DNA of 64,000 nucleotides from positions 516,001 through 580,000 of the forward strand of contig NC_013939.1 in assembly GCF_000010985.1 (NCBI RefSeq), read 5' to 3'. Shown one piece after another: positions 34,941 through 43,439 of the stretch (positions are counted from its first letter, which is position 1; the number at the start of each line of letters is the position of its first letter). Below the pieces are notes generated by a model that saw only the letters and a program-made list of their open reading frames with translations, searched no databases and was not told the origin of the DNA. The DNA is from Deferribacter desulfuricans SSM1. Its GTDB lineage: Bacteria; Chrysiogenota; Deferribacteres; Deferribacterales; Deferribacteraceae. Made by a program: the position numbers and the translations under genes.

Positions 34941-37523
34941 ATGGATGCGCTAAGGATTGGCGGCATAATGAGTGGTTTAGATACAAATAGCATCGTTGAT
35001 ACACTGGTGAAGCAGGCAAGAATCCCTATAGATAATTTACAAGCAAAATATGATTTAAAAACGTTGGAAAAAAATGTTTATCAGGATATCAGCACAGATT
35101 TGGTTAATTTAAAAACCGATTTATTATCATTAAAACTTCAAGCAACTTTTAAAAATATGACAGCTTCTTCATCCAATACTTCCATTTTATCAGCAACAGC
35201 TACAAGTGAAGCTTCTGTAGGTACTCATACAATAAAGATTAATTCAATTGCTCAAAATTCTTATTGGTTTAGTAATTTTACTCATGCAAAGCTTGTTGAA
35301 AGTGGTGCAGGTATTACCTCTATTTCAGGTAAGCCATCTGAACAGATAGAGGGGTTGCACAATATAGATATTTATCAAAATGGTTCTGTATATGTAGCTC
35401 ATGATAAAATTGAATTGTTAAATCAGCCTTATGTCACAAAATATAATGGTTCTTCAATTGCTGATGCTGACGCAGAGGGCAACCTAACTGTAAATAAATC
35501 TGGGACAATATCTTTTGATTATAATGGTAATAGCGTAAATGTTTCAGTATCAGCTAATAGTGGTGATAGTTTAAATAGTGTAGCTAAAAGTATTCAAGAT
35601 CAATTAAATAGTCAGATTAATAATTTAGAAAATACATCTGGAATCCAGTATGTGTCAGTTAAAGCTAATTATGATGGTTCAAACTGGTCTTTAGCAGTAT
35701 ATAAATTGAAAGCAGATGATAAAAGTTTTTCAATCTCTTCTGATGGAGCAGGTTTAGGTTTATCTTCTGTGACTAAAACTACAGCGAAATATATAGACAA
35801 TTATATGGCTGCAAATGACTTGGGTTCTTTATTGACCAAGATAAATGACACTAATGGTGCTTTAATAGATGGAGTTACTTTAAGTGCTGATAGTGGTTTG
35901 GCTGTTGGTTCATTAAAAATAGTTCAAGATGCGACATTAAATACTAATTATGCAACAAAGACAAAAGTATTAGGAAATACAGTTAGCTCTGGCTCTGGCT
36001 TAGATACCTCAGTGGTTGGTTTACAAAATGCAGGTTTTTTAAATACAGTAGATTCAAGCATAAATGGAACTTTTACGATTAATGGGGTTCAAATTACAAT
36101 TGATGATTATACCAGTATTTCTGTAAACGATTTACTTGCAAAGATAAATAGCTCTGGTGCTGGTGTGACTGCATATTATGACAGCTCTAATGATAGAATT
36201 GTTTTAGAGTCCAATGAGGAAGGCTCAAGTAATATATCTTTAGGTGATATATCTGATACTAGTAATGCTTTAACTGTATTAAGGTTATCTGTTGCAGAAG
36301 GTGCAACAATTTCTCAAGGCTCCACTAACGGAAATATAGACCCAACAGAAAAACTTAATAGTGCTGGCTTAAATGATACAGTAACTTCAGGGATAGTCAC
36401 AGTAAATGGAGTTTCTATCTATGTAGATGCATTAAATGATAGCTTGAATGATGTGATTTATAAAATAAATAATTCTGGTGCTGGAGTAACTTTAAGTTAT
36501 GATTCAACATCTGATAAGGTTTTTGTGAAGTCAAGGGATGTGGATAAAATAACCTTTGGATCAGTGAATGATACAAGTAATCTTTTGGAAGTGTTAAATC
36601 TTACTGATGACACGAATGTGGAAAAATCTATGGGGTATGAAGGTGAGTATGCTTCGGTAAATGTTGATGGTATTGATTATATTAGAAAAAGTAATAAAAT
36701 AGATGATATAATACCTGGTGTAACATTAAATCTATTAAATGCATCCACTGAAACAGTTACTTTAAATGTTTCTGTTGATACTGAAAAGGCAGTAGATGCA
36801 GTGGCTACCTTTATCAGTCATTATAATGCTTTGGTGGAGAAACTTAATCCACCAGAGCTTGATGATGAAGATAAAAAATATTTAGATGCTTTAACAGATG
36901 ATGAAAAATCCAAAATGAGCGAAGAGGAGGTGAAACAGTACGAAGAAAATTGGAAAAAATTTAATACTTACGAGATTATTAGAAAAAGCTCTGAATTGCG
37001 TAGTTTAAAGCAAAATTTGAGATCCAACCTCTTAAGCAATATTATAGGTTTAAATGGTAAATATGATTCATTGGTTGATATCGGTATTGATATTGCTGGT
37101 GATGGAAATATTGAAATTGAAAAGAAAGGGTATTTATTGGTGGATAGTTCAGATTTTGATACTATCAAAAAGAAACTTCAGGAAAATACTCAGTTTTTGG
37201 ATGCGTTGAAAAACAATCCAGATGATGTGTATAAGCTTTTTGCGGCAAATGATGATAATGTGCAAGGGTGGGCAAGAAGGTACGAATCTATAATTAATCA
37301 ATATGTTTCCACAAATGGGGTGATAGACTTAAAAATTAAACCTTTTGGAAGTATTGATAGAGAGTTGTACACACTTGCAAAACAGATTGATACTAAAGAA
37401 AGATATGTGGAATCTTATTTAAACAGGTTGTGGCAAAAGTTTTCTAATATGGAGCAAATAATTGCAAATTTGCAAGAGCAGGGTACTTATATAACCCAGC
37501 TTTTAGCAAAACAAGGGTCTTAA
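34941..37523 (+). CDS. fliD: Flagellar filament cap protein FliD (HAP2)
   Basis: Caps the flagellar filament and helps flagellin polymerise. The N-terminal FliD domain begins MDALRIGGIMSGLDTNSIVD and the C-terminal domain includes VATFISHYNALVEKL and ends with a coiled coil plus LLAKQGS. The middle contains two similar flagellin hook-like repeats around INSSGAGVTAYYDSSNDRI and INNSGAGVTLSYDSTSDKV. About 860 residues, longer than the common 450-650, the extra length lying in the variable central part. The start follows GGAGG. Confidence 0.94.
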   Translation: MDALRIGGIMSGLDTNSIVDTLVKQARIPIDNLQAKYDLKTLEKNVYQDISTDLVNLKTDLLSLKLQATFKNMTASSSNTSILSATATSEASVGTHTIKINSIAQNSYWFSNFTHAKLVESGAGITSISGKPSEQIEGLHNIDIYQNGSVYVAHDKIELLNQPYVTKYNGSSIADADAEGNLTVNKSGTISFDYNGNSVNVSVSANSGDSLNSVAKSIQDQLNSQINNLENTSGIQYVSVKANYDGSNWSLAVYKLKADDKSFSISSDGAGLGLSSVTKTTAKYIDNYMAANDLGSLLTKINDTNGALIDGVTLSADSGLAVGSLKIVQDATLNTNYATKTKVLGNTVSSGSGLDTSVVGLQNAGFLNTVDSSINGTFTINGVQITIDDYTSISVNDLLAKINSSGAGVTAYYDSSNDRIVLESNEEGSSNISLGDISDTSNALTVLRLSVAEGATISQGSTNGNIDPTEKLNSAGLNDTVTSGIVTVNGVSIYVDALNDSLNDVIYKINNSGAGVTLSYDSTSDKVFVKSRDVDKITFGSVNDTSNLLEVLNLTDDTNVEKSMGYEGEYASVNVDGIDYIRKSNKIDDIIPGVTLNLLNASTETVTLNVSVDTEKAVDAVATFISHYNALVEKLNPPELDDEDKKYLDALTDDEKSKMSEEEVKQYEENWKKFNTYEIIRKSSELRSLKQNLRSNLLSNIIGLNGKYDSLVDIGIDIAGDGNIEIEKKGYLLVDSSDFDTIKKKLQENTQFLDALKNNPDDVYKLFAANDDNVQGWARRYESIINQYVSTNGVIDLKIKPFGSIDRELYTLAKQIDTKERYVESYLNRLWQKFSNMEQIIANLQEQGTYITQLLAKQGS

Positions 37524-37533
37524 AGGGGGTGTT

Positions 37534-37953
37534 ATGAAAAATCCTATTAAAACATATTTAAAAAATGAGATTGAAGGTGCTACAAAAGGGAAGCTGGTTT
37601 TACTTTTGTATGATGGTACTATAAAGTATATGAAGTTGGCTTGCAAGTATATCGATGAAAAAAATATTCCTGAAGCTCATATGAATATTGTAAAAGCAGA
37701 GAATATTATTTATGAGCTGATGTCTACTCTCAATATGGAAGAGGGTGGTGAAATAGCTGAAAATTTATTAAAACTTTATGATTTTATGGTTTATCAACTG
37801 ATTATGGCAAATAAAGATAAGGATAAAAGTAAGATTGAGTCAGTTATAAAGTTGATGATGGTTTTGAGAGAAGGGTGGAAACAGATTGTAGAAAAAGAAG
37901 AAAAAGCTGATACTAGTGAGGTTGTTAAGAAAAAAATAAATATATCGGGTTAA
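37534..37953 (+). CDS. fliS: Flagellin export chaperone FliS
   Basis: 139-residue helical chaperone that keeps flagellin unfolded before export. Family features are a leading YLKNEIEGATKGKLVLLLYD and ERIIYEL-like NIIYELMSTLNMEEGGEIAE, followed by LYDFMVYQLIMAN. AGGGGGTG precedes the ATG. It lies directly behind fliD, as in many bacteria. Confidence 0.93.
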   Translation: MKNPIKTYLKNEIEGATKGKLVLLLYDGTIKYMKLACKYIDEKNIPEAHMNIVKAENIIYELMSTLNMEEGGEIAENLLKLYDFMVYQLIMANKDKDKSKIESVIKLMMVLREGWKQIVEKEEKADTSEVVKKKINISG

Positions 37954-37955
37954 CT

Positions 37956-38264
37956 ATGACCATTAATTTTGATGGTAACATAATTAATTTTAAACAGAAG
38001 ATTCAAGAGTTAGGGCGAAAAAGGGGTTCTCCGGTTAATGAAAAGAGGGCTGAATCTACGACTACAAAAACTCAGATTGTGGATATTGTTAAAATAAAGA
38101 ATGAAAACTGGTTGGCAGCTAATATTGATGTGAAGAGTGAGGAAGAAGCAAAAAGGGTAGTGGAAGATTTGCAGAATCTATTTGAAAAAGACAGTAAAAA
38201 AGCTTTACTTGCCCATGATAATGCAAATGCTGACAAGGTATTAAAGTTTTACCCTTTTGAATAA
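37956..38264 (+). CDS. Unknown small protein in the flagellar gene group
   Basis: 102 residues, basic N-terminus (FKQKIQELGRKRG) and an acidic helical C-terminal half: ANIDVKSEEEAKRVVEDLQN then KKALLAHDNANADKVLKFYP. No domain I can name; it is not FlaG. It starts 2 bp after fliS and is surely co-transcribed, so a role in flagellar export or regulation is plausible but inferred. Confidence 0.65.
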   Translation: MTINFDGNIINFKQKIQELGRKRGSPVNEKRAESTTTKTQIVDIVKIKNENWLAANIDVKSEEEAKRVVEDLQNLFEKDSKKALLAHDNANADKVLKFYPFE

Positions 38265-38323
38265 AAATTATTTAATACCCTATTTTTCCTTGATAATTAC
38301 AAAAAAATCTATACAGTATTTTT

Positions 38324-38626
38324 ATGCCAAAAAATAGCTTTTTAATAGTTGCAGAAAATCTTTTAAAATTTTTAGATGAACTTTTAGTTATGGAAATGAA
38401 CGAAGATTTTTATTTAAAGATAGAGATGTATCAAAACTTTTTAAATCAGCTTTTACAAATTGTAAATAAGTTTGATAGTATGGATGAAGAATCTAAATCT
38501 ATTCTAATGGAAATTAATGATAAAAATAACGCTTTATTGGAAAGATTGAAAAAAGCTCAAGCAGAAATAAAATCTGGGATTCAGAAAACTAATAAAAAAG
38601 AGAAATTAAAGAAATATTATAGTTAA
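38324..38626 (+). CDS. Small helical protein, FliT/FlgN-like candidate
   Basis: 100 residues, almost entirely helical with heptad-like leucines: LLKFLDELLVMEMNEDFYLK, FLNQLLQIVNKFDSM, NNALLERLKKAQAE, and a lysine-rich tail. Size, composition and place after fliD-fliS fit a FliT- or FlgN-type export chaperone, but no diagnostic motif is seen. Confidence 0.55.
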   Translation: MPKNSFLIVAENLLKFLDELLVMEMNEDFYLKIEMYQNFLNQLLQIVNKFDSMDEESKSILMEINDKNNALLERLKKAQAEIKSGIQKTNKKEKLKKYYS

Positions 38627-38636
38627 AGGGTTGATA

Positions 38637-39311
38637 ATGAAAAATGGTAATAATTTGAAAAGTAAACAGTATCTAATAGATGAAATAAAAGCTGGTGATA
38701 CTTGGCGAATATTTAAGATATTATCAGAATTTGTGGAGGGGTTTGAGCATTTGTCAGGTGTTGAGCCTGCAGTAAGTATATTTGGCTCTGCAAGAGTAAA
38801 AGAGGGGCATAGAGATTATCGTAAAGCCAGGGAGCTTGGCAACTTGTTGGCAGATGAAGGTATTACAGTTATTACTGGTGGTGGACCAGGGATTATGGAA
38901 GCTGCAAATAGAGGTGCGGCTGAGGCTGGTGGAAGGTCAATCGGGATAAATATTGAACTCCCTTTTGAGCAGAAGCCAAACCCCTATGCAAATAAAGTAA
39001 TTACTTTCAACTATTTCTTTGTTAGAAAGGTTATGTTGGTAAAATATGCGAGTGCTTTTGTTATTTTTCCTGGTGGCTTTGGCACTATGGATGAGTTTTT
39101 TGAAGCTTTGACGCTGATTCAAACAAGAAAAATATTACCTTTCCCTTTAATCCTGGTGGATAGCGAATATTGGGGCGGTTTAATAAGCTGGATTAAAAAT
39201 ACCATGTTGACCGAGGGGTTCATATCACCTGAGGATTTAAATTTAATTCAGATTAAAGATGATGTTAGAGATATTGTTGGTGTTATAAAATCGTTTTTGT
39301 CTATGTATTGA
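38637..39311 (+). CDS. LOG-family Rossmann-fold phosphoribohydrolase-like protein
   Basis: LOG/TIGR00730-type protein (often labelled lysine decarboxylase-like) that in known cases hydrolyses nucleoside 5'-monophosphates to base and ribose phosphate. It has VSIFGSARVKEGHRDY, TGGGPGIMEAANRGAAEAGG and the active-site PGGFGTMDE. I use the ATG at 38637; a TTG two codons earlier is possible. The 224-residue length is normal. Confidence 0.9.
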   Translation: MKNGNNLKSKQYLIDEIKAGDTWRIFKILSEFVEGFEHLSGVEPAVSIFGSARVKEGHRDYRKARELGNLLADEGITVITGGGPGIMEAANRGAAEAGGRSIGINIELPFEQKPNPYANKVITFNYFFVRKVMLVKYASAFVIFPGGFGTMDEFFEALTLIQTRKILPFPLILVDSEYWGGLISWIKNTMLTEGFISPEDLNLIQIKDDVRDIVGVIKSFLSMY

Positions 39312-39327
39312 TAAATAATTAAAAATT

Positions 39328-41544
39328 TTAATTTGATTTTTTATGGTTAATTGGGATTGTAATTTTAAATTTTGTGTATTTGCCTGGTTCTGAATCAACT
39401 TCAATTTTACCGTTTAATTCATCCACAAAAATTTTAACCGCATATAACCCTATCCCTGTTCCTTTCTCTTTTTTTGTGGTGAAAAATGGTTCGAAAATTT
39501 TGTCTTTAATCTCTTTTGGGATACCTTGTCCATTGTCTATTACTTCGATAATCAAGTTGTTGTTCTCAACAGATTTTTTCAAAACAACTTTTCCATCATT
39601 GCCCATTACAGCATCTTTGGCATTTAAAAGAAGATTTAATAATGTTTGGGTTAGTTTGTTATCATTTATTTCTAGAGTTACACCTTCTCCTTCTAAAATC
39701 ATTTCAAATTTTATTTCACTACCAAGTAATTGTCTAAAAAACTCTTCTTTAGATCTTAAAAAATTATCTATAAAAACGACTTTTGTTTCATTCCCAATAT
39801 TTGAAAGGTTTAATAAAGATTTTAGATAATTAGAAGATTCTTCAGTGATATTTAGGATTTTATCAAGAATATTTTTGTTTTTTTCATTTAATGAACTATC
39901 TAACTTAAGTAATGTAGTATAATTTACAATTACACTCAAAATATTATTTATATCGTGAACAACACTTGTTACAATGTTTGAAATGATTTCATCCCTTTGT
40001 ATTTCTTGTATGATTTTTTGTTGTTTGATTTTTTCTGTATTGTCAATCAAGATTATCAGATAATATACTTTTTCTGCAGTTATTATTTTTTTAATATATA
40101 AATCGAAAATATAACCTTCTGCAACATCTCTTATATCATAAAATATAAACTCTTCTTCATTCATTTTTTTAAATTTGTTCAAATAATCAAGAATATTTTC
40201 ATTTAAATTGCTTAAATAAATATTGGAATCGTTGATTTTAAAAATAATTTTTGATTTTTTGTTTATAAAAACCAGCTCGTTATCTATTAAGATTATTCCA
40301 TTTGGTGAATTTTCGATTATTGCATAAAAGAGGTTTTCGTATAAAATTCTTGAGTTGATTGTATCAAGTAATTCTGTCAAATCTTGTCCAAAAAATACAC
40401 ATTGCGAATTACTACTATTTAACGGATAAATATCAAGTAGTAAGGTTTTTGTTTTATTGCTTTTAATAGTTGTTATAAAATTTTCAATTTTTGTTTTTTC
40501 GATCATACATTTTTCTCTAATTTTTTCATATTCATCAAAAATTTCTTTTAAGTGTTTTGGTTTTTCAATCCCTGTAATTAACTCGGCCCCTTTATTCCAG
40601 AAAATAATGTTTCCATTTTTATTTATTGTAAAAACTACAAATGAAGGGATGTTGATAACTGCGCTCAGAAAAGAGTTATAGTCTCTTAATCTTCTGTTCG
40701 ACCTTAGTGATAAAAGAAATATTATTGTTAAAAATATTAATGAAACCGTAATAACTGTAAAAATAATTATGTAGGTTAAATAATCCTGGAGAGTAATCGG
40801 TTTGGTAATATAAAACCATTTGTTGACTAATTCGTTTAATTTGTTTGACTTTTTCAATTCCACTATATGTTGATTTAACATTTTTTGTAGTGCTGAATTT
40901 TTTTTAGGCAAAAGATATGCAATATCTGATTCTGCTAAAAAGAGTGGTCTCTTTTTGATTGATAATATCTTATATTTTCCTCTAAATTTTGTGTAAATGA
41001 GATTAAGAGAATTGTAATAGTCGTTTATAAGCCAATCTATATAGCCGTATTCCAATGCTTTGAAAGAATCAAGAGTACTATCAAAGATGTTTACATTTAG
41101 ATCATTATATTTATCCATTTGTTCTACAATGTATTTATGGCCTGTTGCTTTTCTTTTTACACCTACTCTAAGTTTAAATAAGTCTTCAAATGAATAATTT
41201 TTATTGTAAGGAATAACAGCTACTAAACCTGAATGTAAATATGGGATAGTAAACAGCCCAAATTTTTTTCTCTCTTCTGTAACATAAATTGAACCCACTG
41301 CAATATCACATTTTTCATGCTTTACTGCGTCTAATAATCCAGGAAAAGTAGTTTGGATAAAATCGCAATCTAATTTATATTTAGTGCAAAATGAGCTGAT
41401 AATATCATAATCAAAACCTCTTAACTCACCATACATATCTCTATAAATAAAAGGCTCATATTCCGCATAATATATTTTAATTTCATTACTGTGAGCCATT
41501 ATTGTTGAAAGGAAAAATACAAATATAAAAACAAATTTCTTCAT
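39328..41544 (-). CDS. Sensor histidine kinase with periplasmic solute-binding domain
   Basis: About 738 residues. Order: signal peptide/first helix (1-18), a bacterial periplasmic binding protein type 3 domain (about 20-250; IKIYYAEYEPFIY, GFDYDIISSFC), a transmembrane helix (TVSLIFLTIIFLLSL), two PAS-like regions, a His-kinase dimerisation helix with VVHDINNILSVIVNY, and an ATPase domain with NLLLNAKDAV, VIDNGQGIP and GTGIGLY. It probably senses an amino-acid-like solute outside the membrane. No response regulator is adjacent. The ATG at 41544 begins the signal peptide; an upstream ATG is not needed. Confidence 0.9.
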   Translation of the reverse strand: MKKFVFIFVFFLSTIMAHSNEIKIYYAEYEPFIYRDMYGELRGFDYDIISSFCTKYKLDCDFIQTTFPGLLDAVKHEKCDIAVGSIYVTEERKKFGLFTIPYLHSGLVAVIPYNKNYSFEDLFKLRVGVKRKATGHKYIVEQMDKYNDLNVNIFDSTLDSFKALEYGYIDWLINDYYNSLNLIYTKFRGKYKILSIKKRPLFLAESDIAYLLPKKNSALQKMLNQHIVELKKSNKLNELVNKWFYITKPITLQDYLTYIIIFTVITVSLIFLTIIFLLSLRSNRRLRDYNSFLSAVINIPSFVVFTINKNGNIIFWNKGAELITGIEKPKHLKEIFDEYEKIREKCMIEKTKIENFITTIKSNKTKTLLLDIYPLNSSNSQCVFFGQDLTELLDTINSRILYENLFYAIIENSPNGIILIDNELVFINKKSKIIFKINDSNIYLSNLNENILDYLNKFKKMNEEEFIFYDIRDVAEGYIFDLYIKKIITAEKVYYLIILIDNTEKIKQQKIIQEIQRDEIISNIVTSVVHDINNILSVIVNYTTLLKLDSSLNEKNKNILDKILNITEESSNYLKSLLNLSNIGNETKVVFIDNFLRSKEEFFRQLLGSEIKFEMILEGEGVTLEINDNKLTQTLLNLLLNAKDAVMGNDGKVVLKKSVENNNLIIEVIDNGQGIPKEIKDKIFEPFFTTKKEKGTGIGLYAVKIFVDELNGKIEVDSEPGKYTKFKITIPINHKKSN

Positions 41545-41694
41545 ATCATCATTATAACATACAATTGGAAAAATAAAAACAAATTTCAATAAAAATTATC
41601 TTGTTATAACTTATTGTAGTTAAAAGCTAATTTCATTGTGAGATTTTTGTCTTAATTATTCAAAATTATTTTAAAGTTTTTTAAGTAAATTCCC

Positions 41695-41724
41695 TTGACA
41701 CCTATGGCATGTATCATGTATTAT
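41695..41724 (+). promoter_or_regulatory. Promoter of the dcw cluster
   Basis: TTGACA (41695-41700), 18 bp, TATTAT (41719-41724). Expected start near 41731, giving a 5' leader of about 30 nt before mraZ. Confidence 0.75.
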
Positions 41725-41734
41725 TTGTTATGAA

Positions 41735-41757
41735 ATGGAATAAAATGGAATAAAATG
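41735..41757 (+). promoter_or_regulatory. Probable MraZ operator: 10-bp direct repeats
   Basis: ATGGAATAAA occurs twice in tandem (41735-41744, 41745-41754), with a third partial ATG at 41755. MraZ proteins bind arrays of TGGGN-type repeats spaced one helical turn apart at their own promoters; these TGGAA repeats at 10-bp spacing just after the promoter fit that layout with a changed core. Confidence 0.6.
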
Positions 41758-41759
41758 TT

Positions 41760-42224
41760 ATGAAAATCACGAGTAGTTTTAAAGGGAAATCAGTTCATAC
41801 TATAAATGAGTCTGGTAGAATCAGTATCCCTGCGAAATTTAGAGATGTATTGAAAACAAAGTATAATGAAGATTCACTTGTTTTAGTTAATCTTGGGAAA
41901 TATTTAGCAGCCTATCCAGTAAAAGAGTGGGAAAAAGTTGAATCCAAATTTGAAGAAAATCCTCCAAAAAACAAACAGGCTGCAAAATTGATGAGAAAAC
42001 TATTTTCCACAGCAGAAGATTGTAGTTTAGATAGATTGGGTAGGATACTTATTCCTCCCCATTTAAGAAATGGTGTTGGTCTAAATGGCGAATGCGTGAT
42101 TGTCGGTATGATGAATAAAATTGAAATATGGCCTAAAGATGTTTGGGAGTCTGAAGTTGAAGATACGGATATGAGTACTCTCATGGAAGAGATTAACGAT
42201 ATCTACCCAGAAATAACTTTGTAA
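41760..42224 (+). CDS. mraZ: Transcriptional regulator MraZ
   Basis: DNA-binding double-AbrB protein that controls the division/cell-wall cluster. It has two copies of the core motif: NESGRISIPAKFRDV (about residues 20-34) and LDRLGRILIPPHLRNG (about 88-103). At 154 residues it is standard. No Shine-Dalgarno sequence is present before the ATG. Confidence 0.96.
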   Translation: MKITSSFKGKSVHTINESGRISIPAKFRDVLKTKYNEDSLVLVNLGKYLAAYPVKEWEKVESKFEENPPKNKQAAKLMRKLFSTAEDCSLDRLGRILIPPHLRNGVGLNGECVIVGMMNKIEIWPKDVWESEVEDTDMSTLMEEINDIYPEITL

Positions 42225-42225
42225 A

Positions 42226-43146
42226 ATGCATAAGCCAGTTTTGTATAACGAGCTGATATCTTTTTTTAAGGGATTAAAAAATGGAGTGATAGTGGATTGT
42301 ACTGGTGGTGGAGGAGGACATGCAGAAGGTATTTTAAAAGAGATTAAACCTGAGAGGTTGATTATTTTGGATAGAGATGAGGATGCTATCAAAAGATTAA
42401 ATGAGAAATTTAAAGGTATGGAGAATGTTGAGATTTATAAAAGTAATTTTTCTGAGATAGATAGTGTTTTGCAAAGTTTAAAAATAGAGAAAGTAAATGG
42501 CTTGTATGCAGATTTTGGAGTTTCAAACTTTCATCTTTTGGACTCGAAAAGAGGGTTTTCTTTTAGAAGGAATGGTCCCTTGGACATGAGGATGGATAAA
42601 AGTTTATATCTTACAGCAGAAAAAGTTGTAAATGAATATTCTGCTGAGACTTTAAAGAATATTTTTAGAAAATTTGGGGAAGAGCGGTTTGCATCAAAGA
42701 TTGCAGATGCTATTGTCAAAACAAGGAAAAGTAAAAGGATTACAACAACACTTGAACTTGCAGAAATAGTTAAAAACGCTATTCCAGAGAGATTTCATAA
42801 ACCGGGTGTTCATCCTGCAACAAAAGTTTTTATGGCGTTGAGAATATTTATAAATAATGAACTGGAAAGTATCGAATCTTTGTTAAAAAAACTCCCTACA
42901 ATTGTTGATAAAGGGGGAATTGTTGCTTTTATATCCTTTCATTCCCTTGAAGATCGTCTTGTAAAAGAGTATCTACAATATTATGAAAAGAGTTGTATTT
43001 GCCCACCTGACTATCCTGTGTGTAATTGTGATAAAGAGAAACAGTTTAAGATTTTAACAAAAAAACCAATTACCCCAACAGAAAAAGAGATAACTGAAAA
43101 CCCTTTGAGCAGAAGTGCAAAAATGAGGGTAGGGGTAAGGGTATGA
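42226..43146 (+). CDS. rsmH: 16S rRNA (cytosine-1402-N4)-methyltransferase
   Basis: SAM-dependent methyltransferase (MraW) acting on the ribosomal P site. It starts MHKPVLYNELI; motifs are VDCTGGGGGHAEGIL (SAM binding), GLYADFGVSNFHLL, GPLDMRMD and VAFISFHSLEDRLVK. At 306 residues it is full length. It begins one base after the mraZ stop. Confidence 0.97.
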   Translation: MHKPVLYNELISFFKGLKNGVIVDCTGGGGGHAEGILKEIKPERLIILDRDEDAIKRLNEKFKGMENVEIYKSNFSEIDSVLQSLKIEKVNGLYADFGVSNFHLLDSKRGFSFRRNGPLDMRMDKSLYLTAEKVVNEYSAETLKNIFRKFGEERFASKIADAIVKTRKSKRITTTLELAEIVKNAIPERFHKPGVHPATKVFMALRIFINNELESIESLLKKLPTIVDKGGIVAFISFHSLEDRLVKEYLQYYEKSCICPPDYPVCNCDKEKQFKILTKKPITPTEKEITENPLSRSAKMRVGVRV

Positions 43147-43439
43147 GTAAGATTATTGCCTTAACACTTAAAAGTGTTGAAACTATTATCCTAAAAAAGA
43201 TTTTATTGGTTGTATTGATTATTGCTATTGTTTTTTCCATTGTTGTTGTGAAAGTAAAAAGTTTAGAGCTGGGTTATGAGATAGAAGATTTAAAAAAGGT
43301 TACATTTTCTAAGCAGATAGAATTGGAGAAGTTTGAGAAAAAATTAGCATATTTGAAAAGCACAGAAAGATTGCTTGAAAAATCTAAGCAATTTGGTCTT
43401 GCTATACCTGATCCTAAAAGGGTTTATTATGTTAAGTGA
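43143..43439 (+). CDS. ftsL: Cell division protein FtsL-like
   Basis: 98-residue bitopic protein with one transmembrane helix (ILLVVLIIAIVFSIVVV, about residues 19-35) and a periplasmic coiled coil (about 36-85), the form of FtsL. Sequence is poorly conserved in this family, so assignment rests on topology and position between rsmH and ftsI. The ATG overlaps the rsmH stop (ATGA). Confidence 0.85.
   Translation: MSKIIALTLKSVETIILKKILLVVLIIAIVFSIVVVKVKSLELGYEIEDLKKVTFSKQIELEKFEKKLAYLKSTERLLEKSKQFGLAIPDPKRVYYVK

Noticed and set aside
37956..38264. FlaG
   Set aside because: No FlaG hallmark segment is present; only position suggests it.
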